A stretch of DNA of 64,000 bases from Lautropia sp. Its GTDB lineage: Bacteria > Pseudomonadota > Gammaproteobacteria > Burkholderiales > Burkholderiaceae_E. Of the stretch, positions 1-9,981 are shown one piece after another. The notes under the pieces were generated by a model. That model was not told the origin of the DNA and did no database searches. It was given only the letters and a program-made list of their open reading frames with translations. A program made the position numbers and the translations under genes. Positions within the stretch are counted from its first letter, which is position 1, and each line of letters begins with the position of its first letter. The stretch lies in assembly GCA_030530775.1 (NCBI GenBank), contig JAUMUG010000007.1, positions 74,690-138,689 on the forward strand, given 5' to 3'.

Positions 1-746
1 CGGCCATCGATGGACGGAGAACCCTCGGAGCGGGTCCAGGCACTGTTGGCCTTGGGCCAGATGGCTTTCAGACGACGTGAAAAATCGGCGACCTCCCGGG
101 TAGCCCCAGTCTCGACGTTCAGCTCATGGATCTGCATGCCGATGCCGTAGGCCGCCTGGAAATAAACCAGACGGGGATCGGTGGGGTGCCACTGCAGCTC
201 GGCATCTCCAGCCACGCCGTCGAGCCGTTTCAGCCAGGCCAGGGAGTCGGCATCATAAAGATGCCAGGTACCATCGTAAGCGGAGATCAGCACGCGGCTG
301 CTGTCGGCATTGAAAGCCTGACGACGCGAGTAGTCATGGCGAGCAAACTGCTTGGGCGCCTCGTGCCGGTGATCGGTCAGACGCAGTACGCAACTGCCAT
401 AGACCGGATCCCACTGCGCCACCCCCTTGCGGGGCCGTGGTATCGACGGGATGGCTTCATTGCTCAGCGCGCTGTCCGCTTCGCTGAAGGCATGTTTCGG
501 ACGTTCGTTTCTCTGCCAAATGGCGCGACACAACGCCGCTGCCCCCGCATGATCGGTGATCGGCTCCGGATTCGGAAACGTTCCGTCCCCCTTGGGGCCG
601 CCTGCACGGCCGTCCCCTGCGGCCGAACAGCCTGCGGCCAACATCACCAATGACAGGGTCAGTGCACCAGCCAGATGACGGCCCCATCCCCACGGACGCA
701 GTCGGTGCAGGACGAGCCGGTGGTCACCTACCGGTGCACGGCCCAC
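1..746 (-). CDS. Putative secreted lipoprotein, C-terminus cut off by window edge
   Basis: This frame is read on the minus strand and runs off the left edge, so only the N-terminal part is visible. After a basic stretch comes a hydrophobic segment ending in LAAGC, a good lipobox, followed by a Gly/Ala-rich linker; a lipid-anchored envelope protein is therefore likely. The downstream sequence includes DPVYGSCVLRLTDH, NADSSRVLISAYDGTWHLYDAD and LQWHPTDPRLVYFQ, which resemble repeats of a TolB/WD40-like beta-propeller. The start is uncertain. GTG at 746 leaves about 40 residues before the lipid cysteine; an in-frame ATG at 815 would give an overlong signal peptide, and neither has a clear Shine-Dalgarno. 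Substrate and function are not recognisable. Confidence 0.6.
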   Translation of the reverse strand, partial: MGRAPVGDHRLVLHRLRPWGWGRHLAGALTLSLVMLAAGCSAAGDGRAGGPKGDGTFPNPEPITDHAGAAALCRAIWQRNERPKHAFSEADSALSNEAIPSIPRPRKGVAQWDPVYGSCVLRLTDHRHEAPKQFARHDYSRRQAFNADSSRVLISAYDGTWHLYDADSLAWLKRLDGVAGDAELQWHPTDPRLVYFQAAYGIGMQIHELNVETGATREVADFSRRLKAIWPKANSAWTRSEGSPSIDG

Positions 747-1065
747 GATCTTTGTGCACACGGGGCAGCTGGACCCACCATACGGGGCAGACACTTTTCC
801 AATGGGTTCTGTCATCGTGATAAGGCCCAGACGGCCAAGGACAAAATTCGGGACGGGATTATTCCAGCGCTCCCCCTATCATGGACAGGGCGGGCGAGCA
901 TTCTTTCACACAGGATGTGTCTGTTCTGCGGACATAACGCAAAATTCTCCGCGATTCGTGACAAAAAACCGCTTTACGCGACAAACCTCGATCAAAACAT
1001 CAACACAGGAAAGGATCGTACGGTCTCTTGATCGATGGTTCGGCAACACATGGGGCTGGCTCCTG

Positions 1066-1557
1066 TCAGGTAACCAGGGATTTGAGCCACTGCCACCAGC
1101 TGTCGGGCACCCACAGCAATGCCCCCGTCATGACCACATACCGGCAAAGCTTGCCCAGCGCCATCCAGAGCGCACAGGGCCACAGCGGCAGACGCAGCCA
1201 GCCGGCGACGGCACACAACGGATCGCCGACGATCGGCAGAAAGGAAAAGACCAGCACCTTCGGCCCCAGATGTTCGAACCAGCGCAAGTACCGGGTCTGC
1301 TTTTCTGGGGCCAGCACCTGTTTGGCACCCCGCCCCAGCCAATAATTGACGATGCCCCCCAGTGTATTGCCGAGCGTTGCCACCAGCACCGCCAGCCAGA
1401 ACAAGTCGGGACGCAGCGATACGTAGGCGAAGACGGCCGGCTCCGACCCCATCGGCAACAGGGTGGCCGAAACCAGTGCCACCAGAAAGACGGCCAACAG
1501 GCCGTTCTTCGGCAGGGCGAACCAGCCGATGGCCTGATACATCAACGACTCGAGCAT
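1066..1557 (-). CDS. yqaA: YqaA family (DedA/SNARE-associated-like) inner-membrane protein
   Basis: This 163-residue protein is mostly hydrophobic, with about four membrane segments. It has the YqaA/DedA hallmarks: LPMGSEPAVFAY near the start, GNTLGGIVNYWLGR in the middle, then RYLRWFEHLGPKVLVFSFLPIVGDPLCAVAGWLRLP. DedA relatives are linked to lipid flipping and membrane integrity, but the role of YqaA itself is not established. The start chosen is the ATG at 1557; the frame stays open far upstream only because it is antisense to ilvA. It is divergent from ilvA across a 363-base gap. It is about 20 residues longer than the enterobacterial protein. Family assignment is firm and function is not. 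Confidence 0.85.
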   Translation of the reverse strand: MLESLMYQAIGWFALPKNGLLAVFLVALVSATLLPMGSEPAVFAYVSLRPDLFWLAVLVATLGNTLGGIVNYWLGRGAKQVLAPEKQTRYLRWFEHLGPKVLVFSFLPIVGDPLCAVAGWLRLPLWPCALWMALGKLCRYVVMTGALLWVPDSWWQWLKSLVT

Positions 1558-1920
1558 GAAGAGCCCATCACTTGCAACGGAGTTGAAGCGCACCCACCCC
1601 TGCCAAAGGACAGCCAAAACCTCCGCCAGGCAGCAAAAGCGCCGTATTATAGACGGGTACATGATTTCGACGGTCTGGGCTGCCGGGAGTCTGGACCGTG
1701 GAAAGCGCAAAGGCGGGACCGACCCCGTCCAACGCAGTCTGCGACCGATTTTCCCTCGAGCTGCATCCATGGGGAGCACAAGCGGGCGCAAGACGCCGTT
1801 TCGGTCGGCCTGCATCCGCGATCTCTTTCCACGGCCCGCTCCATGGGACCAACGCAGATACCCCCCGGCGACGGCCCGCCGTGTGGGGACGACAATCACG
1901 ACGACCATCCCTGACGACCG
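1558..1920. promoter_or_regulatory. Divergent intergenic region yqaA/ilvA
   Basis: This 363-base gap separates two divergent genes and holds no convincing reading frame. On the minus strand a perfect TATAAT hexamer lies at 1646-1651 (plus-strand attata), about 90 bases upstream of the yqaA start. It could be the -10 box of yqaA, although the hexamer at the expected -35 distance is poor. No promoter or attenuator-like leader for ilvA could be identified by eye. Confidence 0.35.
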
Positions 1921-3450
1921 ATGCCGATTGAGTATTTGAAACGGATTCTGAACGCCCGCGTCTATGAGGTGGCCGAGGAAACCCCCCTGGACACCGCACC
2001 CGCGCTGTCGGGCCGAATCGGCAACAAAGTACTGATCAAAAGGGAAGACATGCAGCCGGTGTTTTCCTTCAAGCTGCGTGGCGCCTACAACAAAATGGCC
2101 AATCTGACCGAAGCCGAACGCGCCCGCGGTGTGATCGCCGCCTCGGCCGGCAACCACGCTCAGGGCGTGGCACTGTCGGCCCGCCGCCTGGGTTGCCGGG
2201 CCATCATCGTCATGCCGATCACCACCCCGCAGCTGAAGATCGCCGCAGTCAAGGCGCGTGGCGGCGAGATCGTCCTGTACGGTGGATCCTTTTCGGACGC
2301 CTACCAACACGCGCTGGCACTGCAGTCCTCCGAAAAACTGACCTTCGTACACCCCTTCGACGATCCGGACGTGATTGCCGGCCAGGGCACGATCGGCATG
2401 GAGATCCTGCGCCAGCACCCCGGACCGATCGACGCCATCTTCGTCGCCATCGGCGGTGGCGGCTTGGCTGCAGGCGTGGCCGCCTATGTCAAGGCCATCC
2501 GCCCCGAGACCATGGTCATCGGAGTCGAGACCTACGATTCCGACGCGATGCGCCAATCGCTGACAGCCGGAGAGCCGGTCACGTTGGAGGACGTCGGCCT
2601 GTTTTCGGACGGCACGGCCGTCAAGCGGGTCGGCGACGAAACCTTCACCCTCTGCCAACGCTTCCTGGATGACATCGTTCTCGTCGACACCGACCAGATC
2701 TGTGCGGCGCTGAAAGACGCCTTCGAAGACACCCGTGCCATTCTGGAACCTGCCGGAGGACTCGCACTGGCCGGACTGAAAGCCTGGGTGGAGCGCGAGG
2801 GCTGCCACAACAGAACGCTGGTGGCGATCGCCAGCGGTGCCAACATGAATTTCGACCGGATGCGTTTCGTCTCGGAACGTGCCGAGATCGGCGAGTCGCG
2901 CGAAGCGGTCTTTGCCGTGACCATTCCCGAGAAGCCCGGCAGTTTCCTGCGCTTCTGCCATCTGATCGGCCCACGCAATATCACCGAATTCAACTATCGG
3001 ATCGCCGATGCGCAGCAAGCCCATGTCTACGTCGGCATGGAGGTCTCGCGACGTGCCGATATCGACGAGATGGCCACCCGCTTCCGCCAAGCCGGATTCC
3101 CGACCCTGGATCTGACCAACGACGAACTGGCCAAATCCCACCTGCGTCATCTGGTGGGTGGCCGCTCGCCGTTGGCCAGGGACGAAGTCCTGTACCGCTT
3201 CGAGTTTCCGGAGCGCCCTGGTGCACTGATGCGCTTTCTGGAACATATGGATCCGACCTGGAACATTTCACTGTTCCACTACCGGAATCACGGCTCGGAT
3301 TCCGGCCGAACGTTGGTCGGCATCCAGGTGCCACCACAGGAACGTCCACAATATGAACGCTTCTTGGCCGGTTTGGGGTATAGATATTGGAATGAATCCG
3401 AGCACCCTGCTTACCGTCTGTTTTTGACGGCTGGAATGCCGTCTGCCTGA
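1921..3450 (+). CDS. ilvA: Threonine dehydratase, biosynthetic (long form)
   Basis: PLP-dependent threonine deaminase converts threonine to 2-oxobutanoate plus ammonia, the committed step of isoleucine synthesis. The 509-residue length matches the allosteric long form. The PLP lysine is Lys51 in SFKLRGAYNK, and the glycine-rich phosphate-binding loop GGGGLAAGV follows. The C-terminal third carries two ACT-like regulatory domains (roughly residues 330-410 and 425-500), the second including FEFPERPGALMRFL, which normally mediate isoleucine inhibition and valine activation. The ATG at 1921 gives the usual N-terminus. It stands alone: yqaA is divergent, and the next gene on this strand begins 94 bases downstream. 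Confidence 0.97.
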   Translation: MPIEYLKRILNARVYEVAEETPLDTAPALSGRIGNKVLIKREDMQPVFSFKLRGAYNKMANLTEAERARGVIAASAGNHAQGVALSARRLGCRAIIVMPITTPQLKIAAVKARGGEIVLYGGSFSDAYQHALALQSSEKLTFVHPFDDPDVIAGQGTIGMEILRQHPGPIDAIFVAIGGGGLAAGVAAYVKAIRPETMVIGVETYDSDAMRQSLTAGEPVTLEDVGLFSDGTAVKRVGDETFTLCQRFLDDIVLVDTDQICAALKDAFEDTRAILEPAGGLALAGLKAWVEREGCHNRTLVAIASGANMNFDRMRFVSERAEIGESREAVFAVTIPEKPGSFLRFCHLIGPRNITEFNYRIADAQQAHVYVGMEVSRRADIDEMATRFRQAGFPTLDLTNDELAKSHLRHLVGGRSPLARDEVLYRFEFPERPGALMRFLEHMDPTWNISLFHYRNHGSDSGRTLVGIQVPPQERPQYERFLAGLGYRYWNESEHPAYRLFLTAGMPSA

Positions 3451-3544
3451 AGTGTCGGCAATGCAAGACACTTTATTACACATGATCCGCCAACCGATAC
3501 ACGCCAGGTGCGTATCGATCCGTACCCTGCCATAGAATAGGCCG

Positions 3545-4276
3545 ATGAGAATTGCAATCATTGAAGACGACAAGGCGGTTTCCTCCCAGTTGGTGTTCTC
3601 ACTGACGGTCGAAGGGGATACCTGCCACATGTTCGGTGACGCCAAGTCCTTCCTGAATGCCCTGCCCCGCGAAAGCTACGATGCCTGCATCGTGGACCTG
3701 ATGCTGCCGGGCATGGATGGCCGAACACTGGTGAAACGGCTACGCGAACGCAAGAACCCGATCCCGGTACTGGTACTGACGGCCCATGACTCCGAAGATG
3801 AAGTCATCAATGCACTGGATGCCGGTGCCGATGATTTTCTGGTGAAGCCGGCGCGAGCCGGCGAACTGCGTGCCCGTCTGAAGGCCCTGGTCCGGCGTGC
3901 GAGTCACGGAACGCCGACCGATGCCGTGTTCGAGTATGACCGTTTCCGTTTCGACCTGCAGCGGCAGACAGTTCATGACTCCGGCCGTGCCGTCGAACTG
4001 ACACAAAAAGAATTTCAGCTGGCGCTGCTCTTCTTGAACAACATCGGTAAACCGCTGTCGCGCGGTCATATCCGCGAAGCCGTATGGGGACGTGACTCCG
4101 AAGTGCCATCCCGCACGATGGACACCCATGTCTCACGCGTGCGCAGCAAGCTGACGCTGCGCCCGGAGAGCGGCTATCTGCTGGCCCCGGTCTACAGCTA
4201 CGGCTACCGGCTCGAACAGCTGCGGGACGACGACGGCAACAGTGCCCCGCCGTCCGCCCAACCCGAAGAAAACTGA
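3545..4276 (+). CDS. OmpR/PhoB-type response regulator
   Basis: This 243-residue two-domain regulator has an N-terminal receiver with the acidic pair near residues 7-9 (IIEDD), the phospho-acceptor Asp51 in DACIVDLMLPGMDG and the conserved lysine in DDFLVKPARAGEL. A C-terminal winged-helix DNA-binding domain follows, with ELTQKEFQLALLFLNN and VWGRDSEVPSRTMDTHVSRVRSKL. It probably binds DNA as a phosphorylated dimer. It is the first gene of a tight three-gene unit: the LysM/FecR gene follows 19 bases later and then the CHASE2 histidine kinase, its likely partner. The regulon cannot be read from the sequence. Confidence 0.9.
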   Translation: MRIAIIEDDKAVSSQLVFSLTVEGDTCHMFGDAKSFLNALPRESYDACIVDLMLPGMDGRTLVKRLRERKNPIPVLVLTAHDSEDEVINALDAGADDFLVKPARAGELRARLKALVRRASHGTPTDAVFEYDRFRFDLQRQTVHDSGRAVELTQKEFQLALLFLNNIGKPLSRGHIREAVWGRDSEVPSRTMDTHVSRVRSKLTLRPESGYLLAPVYSYGYRLEQLRDDDGNSAPPSAQPEEN

Positions 4277-4295
4277 TAGCAGCGAGGAGGTGCGT

Positions 4296-5795
4296 GTGGC
4301 ACGGCTTCCGATCCACTCAGAGCGACTCATCCCCGTCGACCACACGTCCCTTCGCCAATGGTGCGGGCGGCTCGTACTGGGCGGTGCGTTGGGGCTCGGC
4401 CTGCTGGCATCGGCAGTCGCCGAAGTCACCGCGCCCGACTCTACGGCACAACGGGGCAACCCTTCCGCACGGAGTGAGGACATCCTCTATACCGTTCGCC
4501 CCAACGATACACTGATCGGCATCGCCCGTGAACGTTTGGACACCCCGCAGCGCTGGCAGGATGTGCAACGCTACAACGGTATTGCCCAGCCGCGGCGCAT
4601 TCCGCCCGGCACCATCCTCAAGATTCGCCCCGAATGGCTGAAGCCCTCGCCTGTCATGGCCACGCTGGCGACGGTCTCCAATGAAGTCCAGCTCGATCGG
4701 GGGCCTGCCAAGGCCGGCAACCGGCTGGGCGAAGGCAGTCTGATCCGGACCGGACGCGACAGCACCGCCGTGGTGGATCTGCCCGACGGTACCCAGCTGC
4801 GCATTCCGTCGGCCTCGCAGGTCCGCCTCGAACGGCTGCGTGCCTATCATGGTGCAGAAGATCTCGAAGTGCTGTTCCGCCTCGAAAAGGGCAGCATCGA
4901 ACCCAGAACACCGCCGCGGCAGCGCAGCCGATCCCTGAGGATCCGTACACCATCGGGCAATGCCGCCGTCCGTGGTACCCATTTTCGGGTGAAGGCCCAG
5001 GCCGAACGCAGCACCATCGAAGTGCTGCGTGGCCAGGTCGAAGCCGGCAACCGGGCCGGTGCCGCATTGGTCGAACAGGGCAATGGCGCCTATTTCTCAA
5101 AAGGCACGGCTCCGAAAGTCGAACCCCTGCTGCCCCCCCCCGACCTGGGGACGATCGACGGCCGGCAGCTCGGTGCCGTGACCCCCACGATCGAAATCCC
5201 GGCCCTGGAAGGTGCCGTCGCCTATCATGTCGAGGTCTCGACCCGGGAAGACTTCAACACACTGCTGCTCGACACCCGGAGCCAACAGCCTTTCATCCAG
5301 TTCCAAACCGGCCAGGACGGTACCTACTATCTGCGGGTACGCGGCATTTCCGCCCATTCCCTGGAAGGGCATGACAGCGTGGCCCGTGTCGAGGTACTGG
5401 CCCGGCCGCTGCCGCCCCGTCTGTCGCCAACCGCCACCACACTGCCCGCCGGTCTACACACCTTGGCTTGGCAGGACGAGGACCCGGCCCACGACGACAG
5501 GCGCCGTTACCGCCTGCAAATCGCCAGCGATGCCGATTTCCGACACGTGCTGCACGATCAGATTCTGAGTCAGCCCCAGTCGGCGCTGCATCTGCATGCC
5601 CATCCGCCGCTGACACGCTGGTGGCGGGTGGCCGCCATCGAAAACAACCGCCAAGGTCCCTTCAGTGCACCGGCGCACTTCATGATGCAGAAGCCGGCGC
5701 CGATCAACGAGGCGACCCCCCGCCCCGTAGTCAAGACCCGCTCACAAGAGCCCGTGCGCACCGGCAGCGGCGACTTCCTGCTTCTGGGGTACTGA
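4296..5795 (+). CDS. Secreted LysM + FecR domain protein
   Basis: I chose the GTG at 4296 because GAGGAG lies six bases upstream; the longer in-frame GTG at 4242 overlaps the preceding gene and lacks a site. The protein (499 residues) has a signal or anchor segment (RLVLGGALGLGLLASAVAEV). A LysM peptidoglycan-binding domain follows (DILYTVRPNDTLIGIARERL ... IPPGTILKI), then a FecR domain with RTPSGNAAVRGTHFRV, then beta-rich repeats resembling fibronectin-type folds. FecR domains usually act as periplasmic regulators, and LysM tethers proteins to the wall. Sitting between a response regulator and a CHASE2 kinase, it may present an envelope signal to the kinase; that role is inference. Confidence 0.85.
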   Translation: MARLPIHSERLIPVDHTSLRQWCGRLVLGGALGLGLLASAVAEVTAPDSTAQRGNPSARSEDILYTVRPNDTLIGIARERLDTPQRWQDVQRYNGIAQPRRIPPGTILKIRPEWLKPSPVMATLATVSNEVQLDRGPAKAGNRLGEGSLIRTGRDSTAVVDLPDGTQLRIPSASQVRLERLRAYHGAEDLEVLFRLEKGSIEPRTPPRQRSRSLRIRTPSGNAAVRGTHFRVKAQAERSTIEVLRGQVEAGNRAGAALVEQGNGAYFSKGTAPKVEPLLPPPDLGTIDGRQLGAVTPTIEIPALEGAVAYHVEVSTREDFNTLLLDTRSQQPFIQFQTGQDGTYYLRVRGISAHSLEGHDSVARVEVLARPLPPRLSPTATTLPAGLHTLAWQDEDPAHDDRRRYRLQIASDADFRHVLHDQILSQPQSALHLHAHPPLTRWWRVAAIENNRQGPFSAPAHFMMQKPAPINEATPRPVVKTRSQEPVRTGSGDFLLLGY

Positions 5796-5813
5796 CTTCC
5801 GTTCCCGACCACT

Positions 5814-8174
5814 GTGTTCAAGCTGCTGCGGTGCCTCTCCCACCTGTCTCCGTCGATACCGCCTGGGCGACGGGCTCTGTCCGAATGGCTGCTCCTGACC
5901 ATTGGCCTGGTGCTGATGACGCTGTACTTCAGCCCATGGATGCAACACACGAGCGTCTCACAGCGCATTCCCGATCCGACCAACCGGCACGGGGTCGCCA
6001 CGCCGATCGACCATCTGAACCTGTTTCTCTACGACATGGCATTGTCGACCGAATCCCGCCCGCCCAGCGGACAGTTGGTCATGGTCGACATCGACGATAT
6101 CAGCATGCTGCAGATCGGCCGCTGGCCGTGGCCCCGTCCCGTCATTGCCGCCCTGGTCAACCGGATCGCCGAGGCACATCCGGAAGCGCTGGCCATCGAC
6201 ATTCTGTTTGCCGATGTATCACCCTTGACCAGCGACGACCAGGTGCTTCGCACCAGTCTGCAGCGTGCCGCCGAGAATGGCACGCGGATCATTCTGGCGG
6301 TCGGCAAGGAAGAAGGCATCAACAACTATCTGCCGCTTTACCCACTGGATCTGATCAGTGCCGGTAATGCCCTGGGTCACGTCACCTTCCATCCGGGGCT
6401 GGACGGACTGGTCCGTGGCCTGTATCTGGAAGAAGGCCATCTGCCCGCACTGGCGCTGGCGCTGATCGAACCCACGGCCCGCCCCCGCCGGGCCGATACC
6501 CTGAACATGCTGCTGGAGCGGCGCTGGGATGTACGCACCCCGCTGCTGATCGGCCACCTCTCGAACATGCCCGAACGCATCTCGGCCGCAGCCCTGCTGC
6601 GCGGCGATGCACCGCTGGCCCGGCTGGCCGGCAAGAAAGTCCTGCTGGGCAGTACCGCCATCGGTTCGGGCGATTTCTTTGTCAGCCCGCTGGTGGGCAA
6701 ACCCCGTCGGATCGCCGGCCTGGAACTGCATGCCGCCACGGCCGAGGCGCTACTGTCCGACGACATCAAGCGGCCGCTGCAAACCTGGCTTCAGGGCAGT
6801 ATCGAAATACTACTGGTGGTGCTGACCATGGTGCTGCTGTATCGCACCAACCCGATCCATGGCCTAGTCATCATCAGCGCACTGAATATTCTGCTGCTGC
6901 TCGCTTCCTGGGCCGCGTTCAAGTTGGGTTGGTGGTTCCCACCGGGCAGCGTGCTGGCGGCCACTTTCCTGGCGTTTCCGCTGTGGAACTGGCGACGGCT
7001 CAGCGCGGCATCGGCCGGACTGCTGGTCCAGGCACGTTCGCTGGAACTGGTGGGCGGTGTTTTCGGCTCGTACCGCCACGCACCAGCCCCCAAGGAACCG
7101 ATCGCCGCCCAGCTGGCACGGGTTCAGGATGCCACCCTGCAGGTCGGCCGGCTGAACCGATTTCTGGCCGACAGTCTGCAAAGCCTGCCGCATCCGGTCG
7201 TAGTGGCCGATCATCAACTGCAGACCCTGCTGTTCAATCAACGCTTTCTCGACGCCTTCGGTGGCCCTCGAAAGACGGGCCCCGACCTCAAGAGCTGTTT
7301 CACCAGCATCTTCGGCAACCCACCGGGCAATTTCGAAGATGACCCACGTCGTCTGGCCGGTGAACACCAGGATCTGGACAACCGTCACTGGCGCGTCGAT
7401 GTCAGCGCCACCGGCGCCAGCCAGGAAGAACGGCGCTGGTTGATCCAGTTCGTCGACCTGACGGCACGTCGTCTGGCCGAGCGGGAACGGGAAGAAATGC
7501 TGTCATTCCTGTCCCATGATCTGCGCTCGCCGCAGGCCACCATCCTGGCGATCATCGAACAGCTACGCCATTCCGACAATCGCGAAGAACGCGATGCCGG
7601 TCTGGACGAACTGGCGCGCCACTCCCGGCGGGCGCTGGAGCTGACCGACGGTTTTCTGGCCTATACCCGCGCCGATGCCAAACGCTTTCACGCAGCCGAG
7701 TACGACCTGAACATGCTGATGACCGAGGTGATCGACCTGGCATGGTTCAGCGCCTCGACCAAGAAAATCAAGCTGTTGCATCACGACACCGACGACGTGG
7801 CCTGGGTGGCCTGTGACGCCGACCTGTTGCGTCGAGCGCTGTCCAATCTGCTCGACAACGCCATCCGCCACAGCCCCATCGGTGGCGAAATCCACTTGAC
7901 GCTGGTGGCCGACGGCGACTGGTATCGGCTGACGGTGCGCGATCAGGGGCCCGGCATCCCGCCCGAAGTCCAATCACTGATCTTCAAGCCCTTCTGGCAA
8001 TCCAAGGGCAGCGAAACCCAGGGAGAGAAGAGTGCGCACGGCAGCGCCGGCCTCGGCCTTGCGATGGTTGACAAAACCGTCCAGCGCCACAACGGTACTA
8101 TCCGGGTATTCAATCACCCGGATGGAGGCGCCTGCTTTGAAATCAGCCTTCCGCAAGCACCGCGGGACATATAA
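5814..8174 (+). CDS. CHASE2 domain sensor histidine kinase
   Basis: The 786-residue protein starts at GTG 5814, 18 bases after the FecR gene. Domains in order are an N-terminal membrane segment (LLLTIGLVLMTLYF), a periplasmic CHASE2 domain (MVDIDDISMLQIGRWPWPR ... ALAIDILFAD), a group of C-terminal membrane helices around residues 320-400, a PAS-like segment, a HisKA dimerisation domain and an HATPase_c domain. The phospho-acceptor is His568 in SFLSHDLRSPQ; N-box NLLDNAIRHSP and G-boxes DQGPGIPPE and GSAGLGLAMVDK are intact. It should autophosphorylate and signal to the upstream regulator. The ligand is unknown, and cooperation with the LysM/FecR protein is inferred from gene order. Confidence 0.92.
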   Translation: MFKLLRCLSHLSPSIPPGRRALSEWLLLTIGLVLMTLYFSPWMQHTSVSQRIPDPTNRHGVATPIDHLNLFLYDMALSTESRPPSGQLVMVDIDDISMLQIGRWPWPRPVIAALVNRIAEAHPEALAIDILFADVSPLTSDDQVLRTSLQRAAENGTRIILAVGKEEGINNYLPLYPLDLISAGNALGHVTFHPGLDGLVRGLYLEEGHLPALALALIEPTARPRRADTLNMLLERRWDVRTPLLIGHLSNMPERISAAALLRGDAPLARLAGKKVLLGSTAIGSGDFFVSPLVGKPRRIAGLELHAATAEALLSDDIKRPLQTWLQGSIEILLVVLTMVLLYRTNPIHGLVIISALNILLLLASWAAFKLGWWFPPGSVLAATFLAFPLWNWRRLSAASAGLLVQARSLELVGGVFGSYRHAPAPKEPIAAQLARVQDATLQVGRLNRFLADSLQSLPHPVVVADHQLQTLLFNQRFLDAFGGPRKTGPDLKSCFTSIFGNPPGNFEDDPRRLAGEHQDLDNRHWRVDVSATGASQEERRWLIQFVDLTARRLAEREREEMLSFLSHDLRSPQATILAIIEQLRHSDNREERDAGLDELARHSRRALELTDGFLAYTRADAKRFHAAEYDLNMLMTEVIDLAWFSASTKKIKLLHHDTDDVAWVACDADLLRRALSNLLDNAIRHSPIGGEIHLTLVADGDWYRLTVRDQGPGIPPEVQSLIFKPFWQSKGSETQGEKSAHGSAGLGLAMVDKTVQRHNGTIRVFNHPDGGACFEISLPQAPRDI

Positions 8175-8691
8175 TGGCCGGCTCGGCCCGCTGCCGTCTT
8201 CGGTTTCCGCGTCATGCGCGGAAAGCTCCGGTTTCAGTTTGTGAAGGACGGATGGGCCGCAGACGATGTGCCCGTCCGTACGGCCGGCCAGGTGCTTGAA
8301 CCGGAATGAGTCACGAAGGCCAAGGCCTCACCGAAAAGGGCTTCGGCTCCCGTCGAGCCTCGCACATCCGCTTCACACGCCGCAACCGCTTTTGCTCCCG
8401 GAGAGAGATTGTGGCTTGGAGAAGGAAGCGATGGAACCGCTGCCCCCCCAGAGCTGATCGGTCCGCCCGCTTGTCAGCCCCATCGACTGCCGGCTCGCAG
8501 TGGCGCCCGACCAACGAAAAACCTCGTTTTGCGATATTTGACACGGTACCCCCCATCACTTCGTTGATCCGCCACAAATACGCTTCGATCGACAGACTTC
8601 ACAATACAGGGAAATATATCGTCGTAGGCCGTTCCTCATGACTGGACACCATGCTGCATCGGGCAGTGATTTCTGAGTACCTGCAATAAAC
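8175..8691. promoter_or_regulatory. Intergenic region upstream of hemA
   Basis: This gap of about 520 bases contains no gene I can support. A perfect TATAAT overlaps the kinase stop codon at 8170-8175, but without a good -35. A perfect TTGACA lies at 8538-8543 without a good -10. A weaker pair, TCGACA at 8589 with an AATATA/TATATC-rich stretch near 8613-8620, sits about 75 bases before the hemA ATG and is the most plausible hemA promoter. Assignments are by eye only. Confidence 0.25.
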
Positions 8692-9981
8692 ATGGCGCTC
8701 TTGACCCTCGGACTGAATCACACGACCGCGCCGCTGGCGCTGCGTGAAAAACTCGCTTTCCCAACCGGAGAGGCGATTGGTTCCGCACTGACCGATCTGC
8801 GCAACCACATGAAATCACTGGCGCCCGAGGCCGCCATTCTGTCCACCTGCAACCGTACCGAGATCTACTGTAAAACCGACGCCCCAGAAGACGCTGGCCA
8901 TGCGCTCACCGAGTGGATCGGCAAACACAAAGGCATCGATGATCAGCAGGTGTTGCCGGAACATCTTTATCTGCTGCCCAATCAGGGGGCGGTTCGCCAT
9001 GCTTTCCGGGTGGCCAGCGGGCTGGATTCGATGGTGCTGGGCGAACCGCAGATTCTCGGCCAAATGAAAGCCGCCGCCCGGGTGGCACAGGACTCCAACA
9101 TGCTGGGCAGCCATCTGCACCAGCTGTTCCAGCGTTCCTTCTCTGTGGCCAAGGAAGTCCGCACCCAGACCGCCATCGGTGCCCAGTCGGTATCGATGTC
9201 TGCCGCCAGCGTGCGACTGGGTGAACAAATCTTTGAACGGCTGGCCGACTGTTCGGTGCTGCTGATCGGTGCCGGCGAAATGATCGAGCTGTGTGCCGCC
9301 CACTGGGCGCCGTACCCCAAGCAAATGGTGCTCGCCAACCGCACCATCGAACGCGCCCGCGCACTGGCCGAACGCTTCGGCGCCGGCACGATGGCACTGT
9401 CCGAACTACCGCAACAGCTCGACAAATTCGATGTCGTCATTTCGTGTACCGCCAGCTCGCTGCCGATCATCGGTCTGGGGCTGGTCGAACGCGCCGTCCG
9501 CCAGCGCCGCCACCGCCCGATGCTGATGATCGACTTGGCCGTGCCCCGCGACATCGAAGACGAAGTATCGCGGCTGGATGACGTATTTCTCTATACGGTC
9601 GACGATCTGCGCGAAGTGGTCGATGCTGGCCTCGAAGGTCGCAGGATGGCGGTAGCCGAAGCCGAAATCATCATCGATACCCAAGTCAACGCCTTCATGA
9701 ACTGGCTGCAGCAGCGCCAGGCCGTGCCTCTGATTCAGGATTTGCATGCCCGCAGTGACCTGGTGCGCCAGACCGAGCTGGCACGTGCCCAGAGGATGCT
9801 GGCCCGTGGCGACGACCCAGCGCAAGTGCTGGAGCAGCTGTCAAAGGCGCTGACCCGCAAGTTCCTGCACGGTCCCACCACCCTGCTCAACCGCCACGCC
9901 AGTCGGGATGCCGAGCTGACCAATCTCCTGACCCGGCTGTTTCCGGCGCCGCGCAACGATTCGGCCAAAACCAAGCGCTGA
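8692..9981 (+). CDS. hemA: Glutamyl-tRNA reductase
   Basis: It reduces glutamyl-tRNA(Glu) to glutamate-1-semialdehyde with NADPH, the entry step of C5-pathway tetrapyrrole synthesis in the cytoplasm. The 429-residue length is typical. The N-terminal [17 protein letters not shown] and the catalytic Cys53 in [10 protein letters not shown] are present. So are [18 protein letters not shown], the NADPH-binding segment [14 protein letters not shown] and the C-terminal dimerisation domain ending LLTRLFPAP. In Burkholderiales hemA is normally followed directly by prfA and prmC; here prfA begins only 1,071 bases later, after a block of gene debris. No strong ribosome-binding site precedes the ATG. Confidence 0.97.
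   Translation: MALLTLGLNHTTAPLALREKLAFPTGEAIGSALTDLRNHMKSLAPEAAILSTCNRTEIYCKTDAPEDAGHALTEWIGKHKGIDDQQVLPEHLYLLPNQGAVRHAFRVASGLDSMVLGEPQILGQMKAAARVAQDSNMLGSHLHQLFQRSFSVAKEVRTQTAIGAQSVSMSAASVRLGEQIFERLADCSVLLIGAGEMIELCAAHWAPYPKQMVLANRTIERARALAERFGAGTMALSELPQQLDKFDVVISCTASSLPIIGLGLVERAVRQRRHRPMLMIDLAVPRDIEDEVSRLDDVFLYTVDDLREVVDAGLEGRRMAVAEAEIIIDTQVNAFMNWLQQRQAVPLIQDLHARSDLVRQTELARAQRMLARGDDPAQVLEQLSKALTRKFLHGPTTLLNRHASRDAELTNLLTRLFPAPRNDSAKTKR

Noticed and set aside
754..1914. 386-codon plus-strand open frame
   Set aside because: It is antisense to the yqaA-like gene and extends into noncoding flanks; it is rich in Arg, Gln, Pro and His, with no family resemblance.
1066..3246. 726-codon minus-strand frame spanning yqaA and ilvA antisense
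   Set aside because: Only the last 163 codons match a family; the rest mirrors ilvA.
8306..8641. 111-codon plus-strand frame before hemA
   Set aside because: Arg/Ser-rich, no family resemblance, no ribosome-binding site; typical chance frame in GC-rich DNA.
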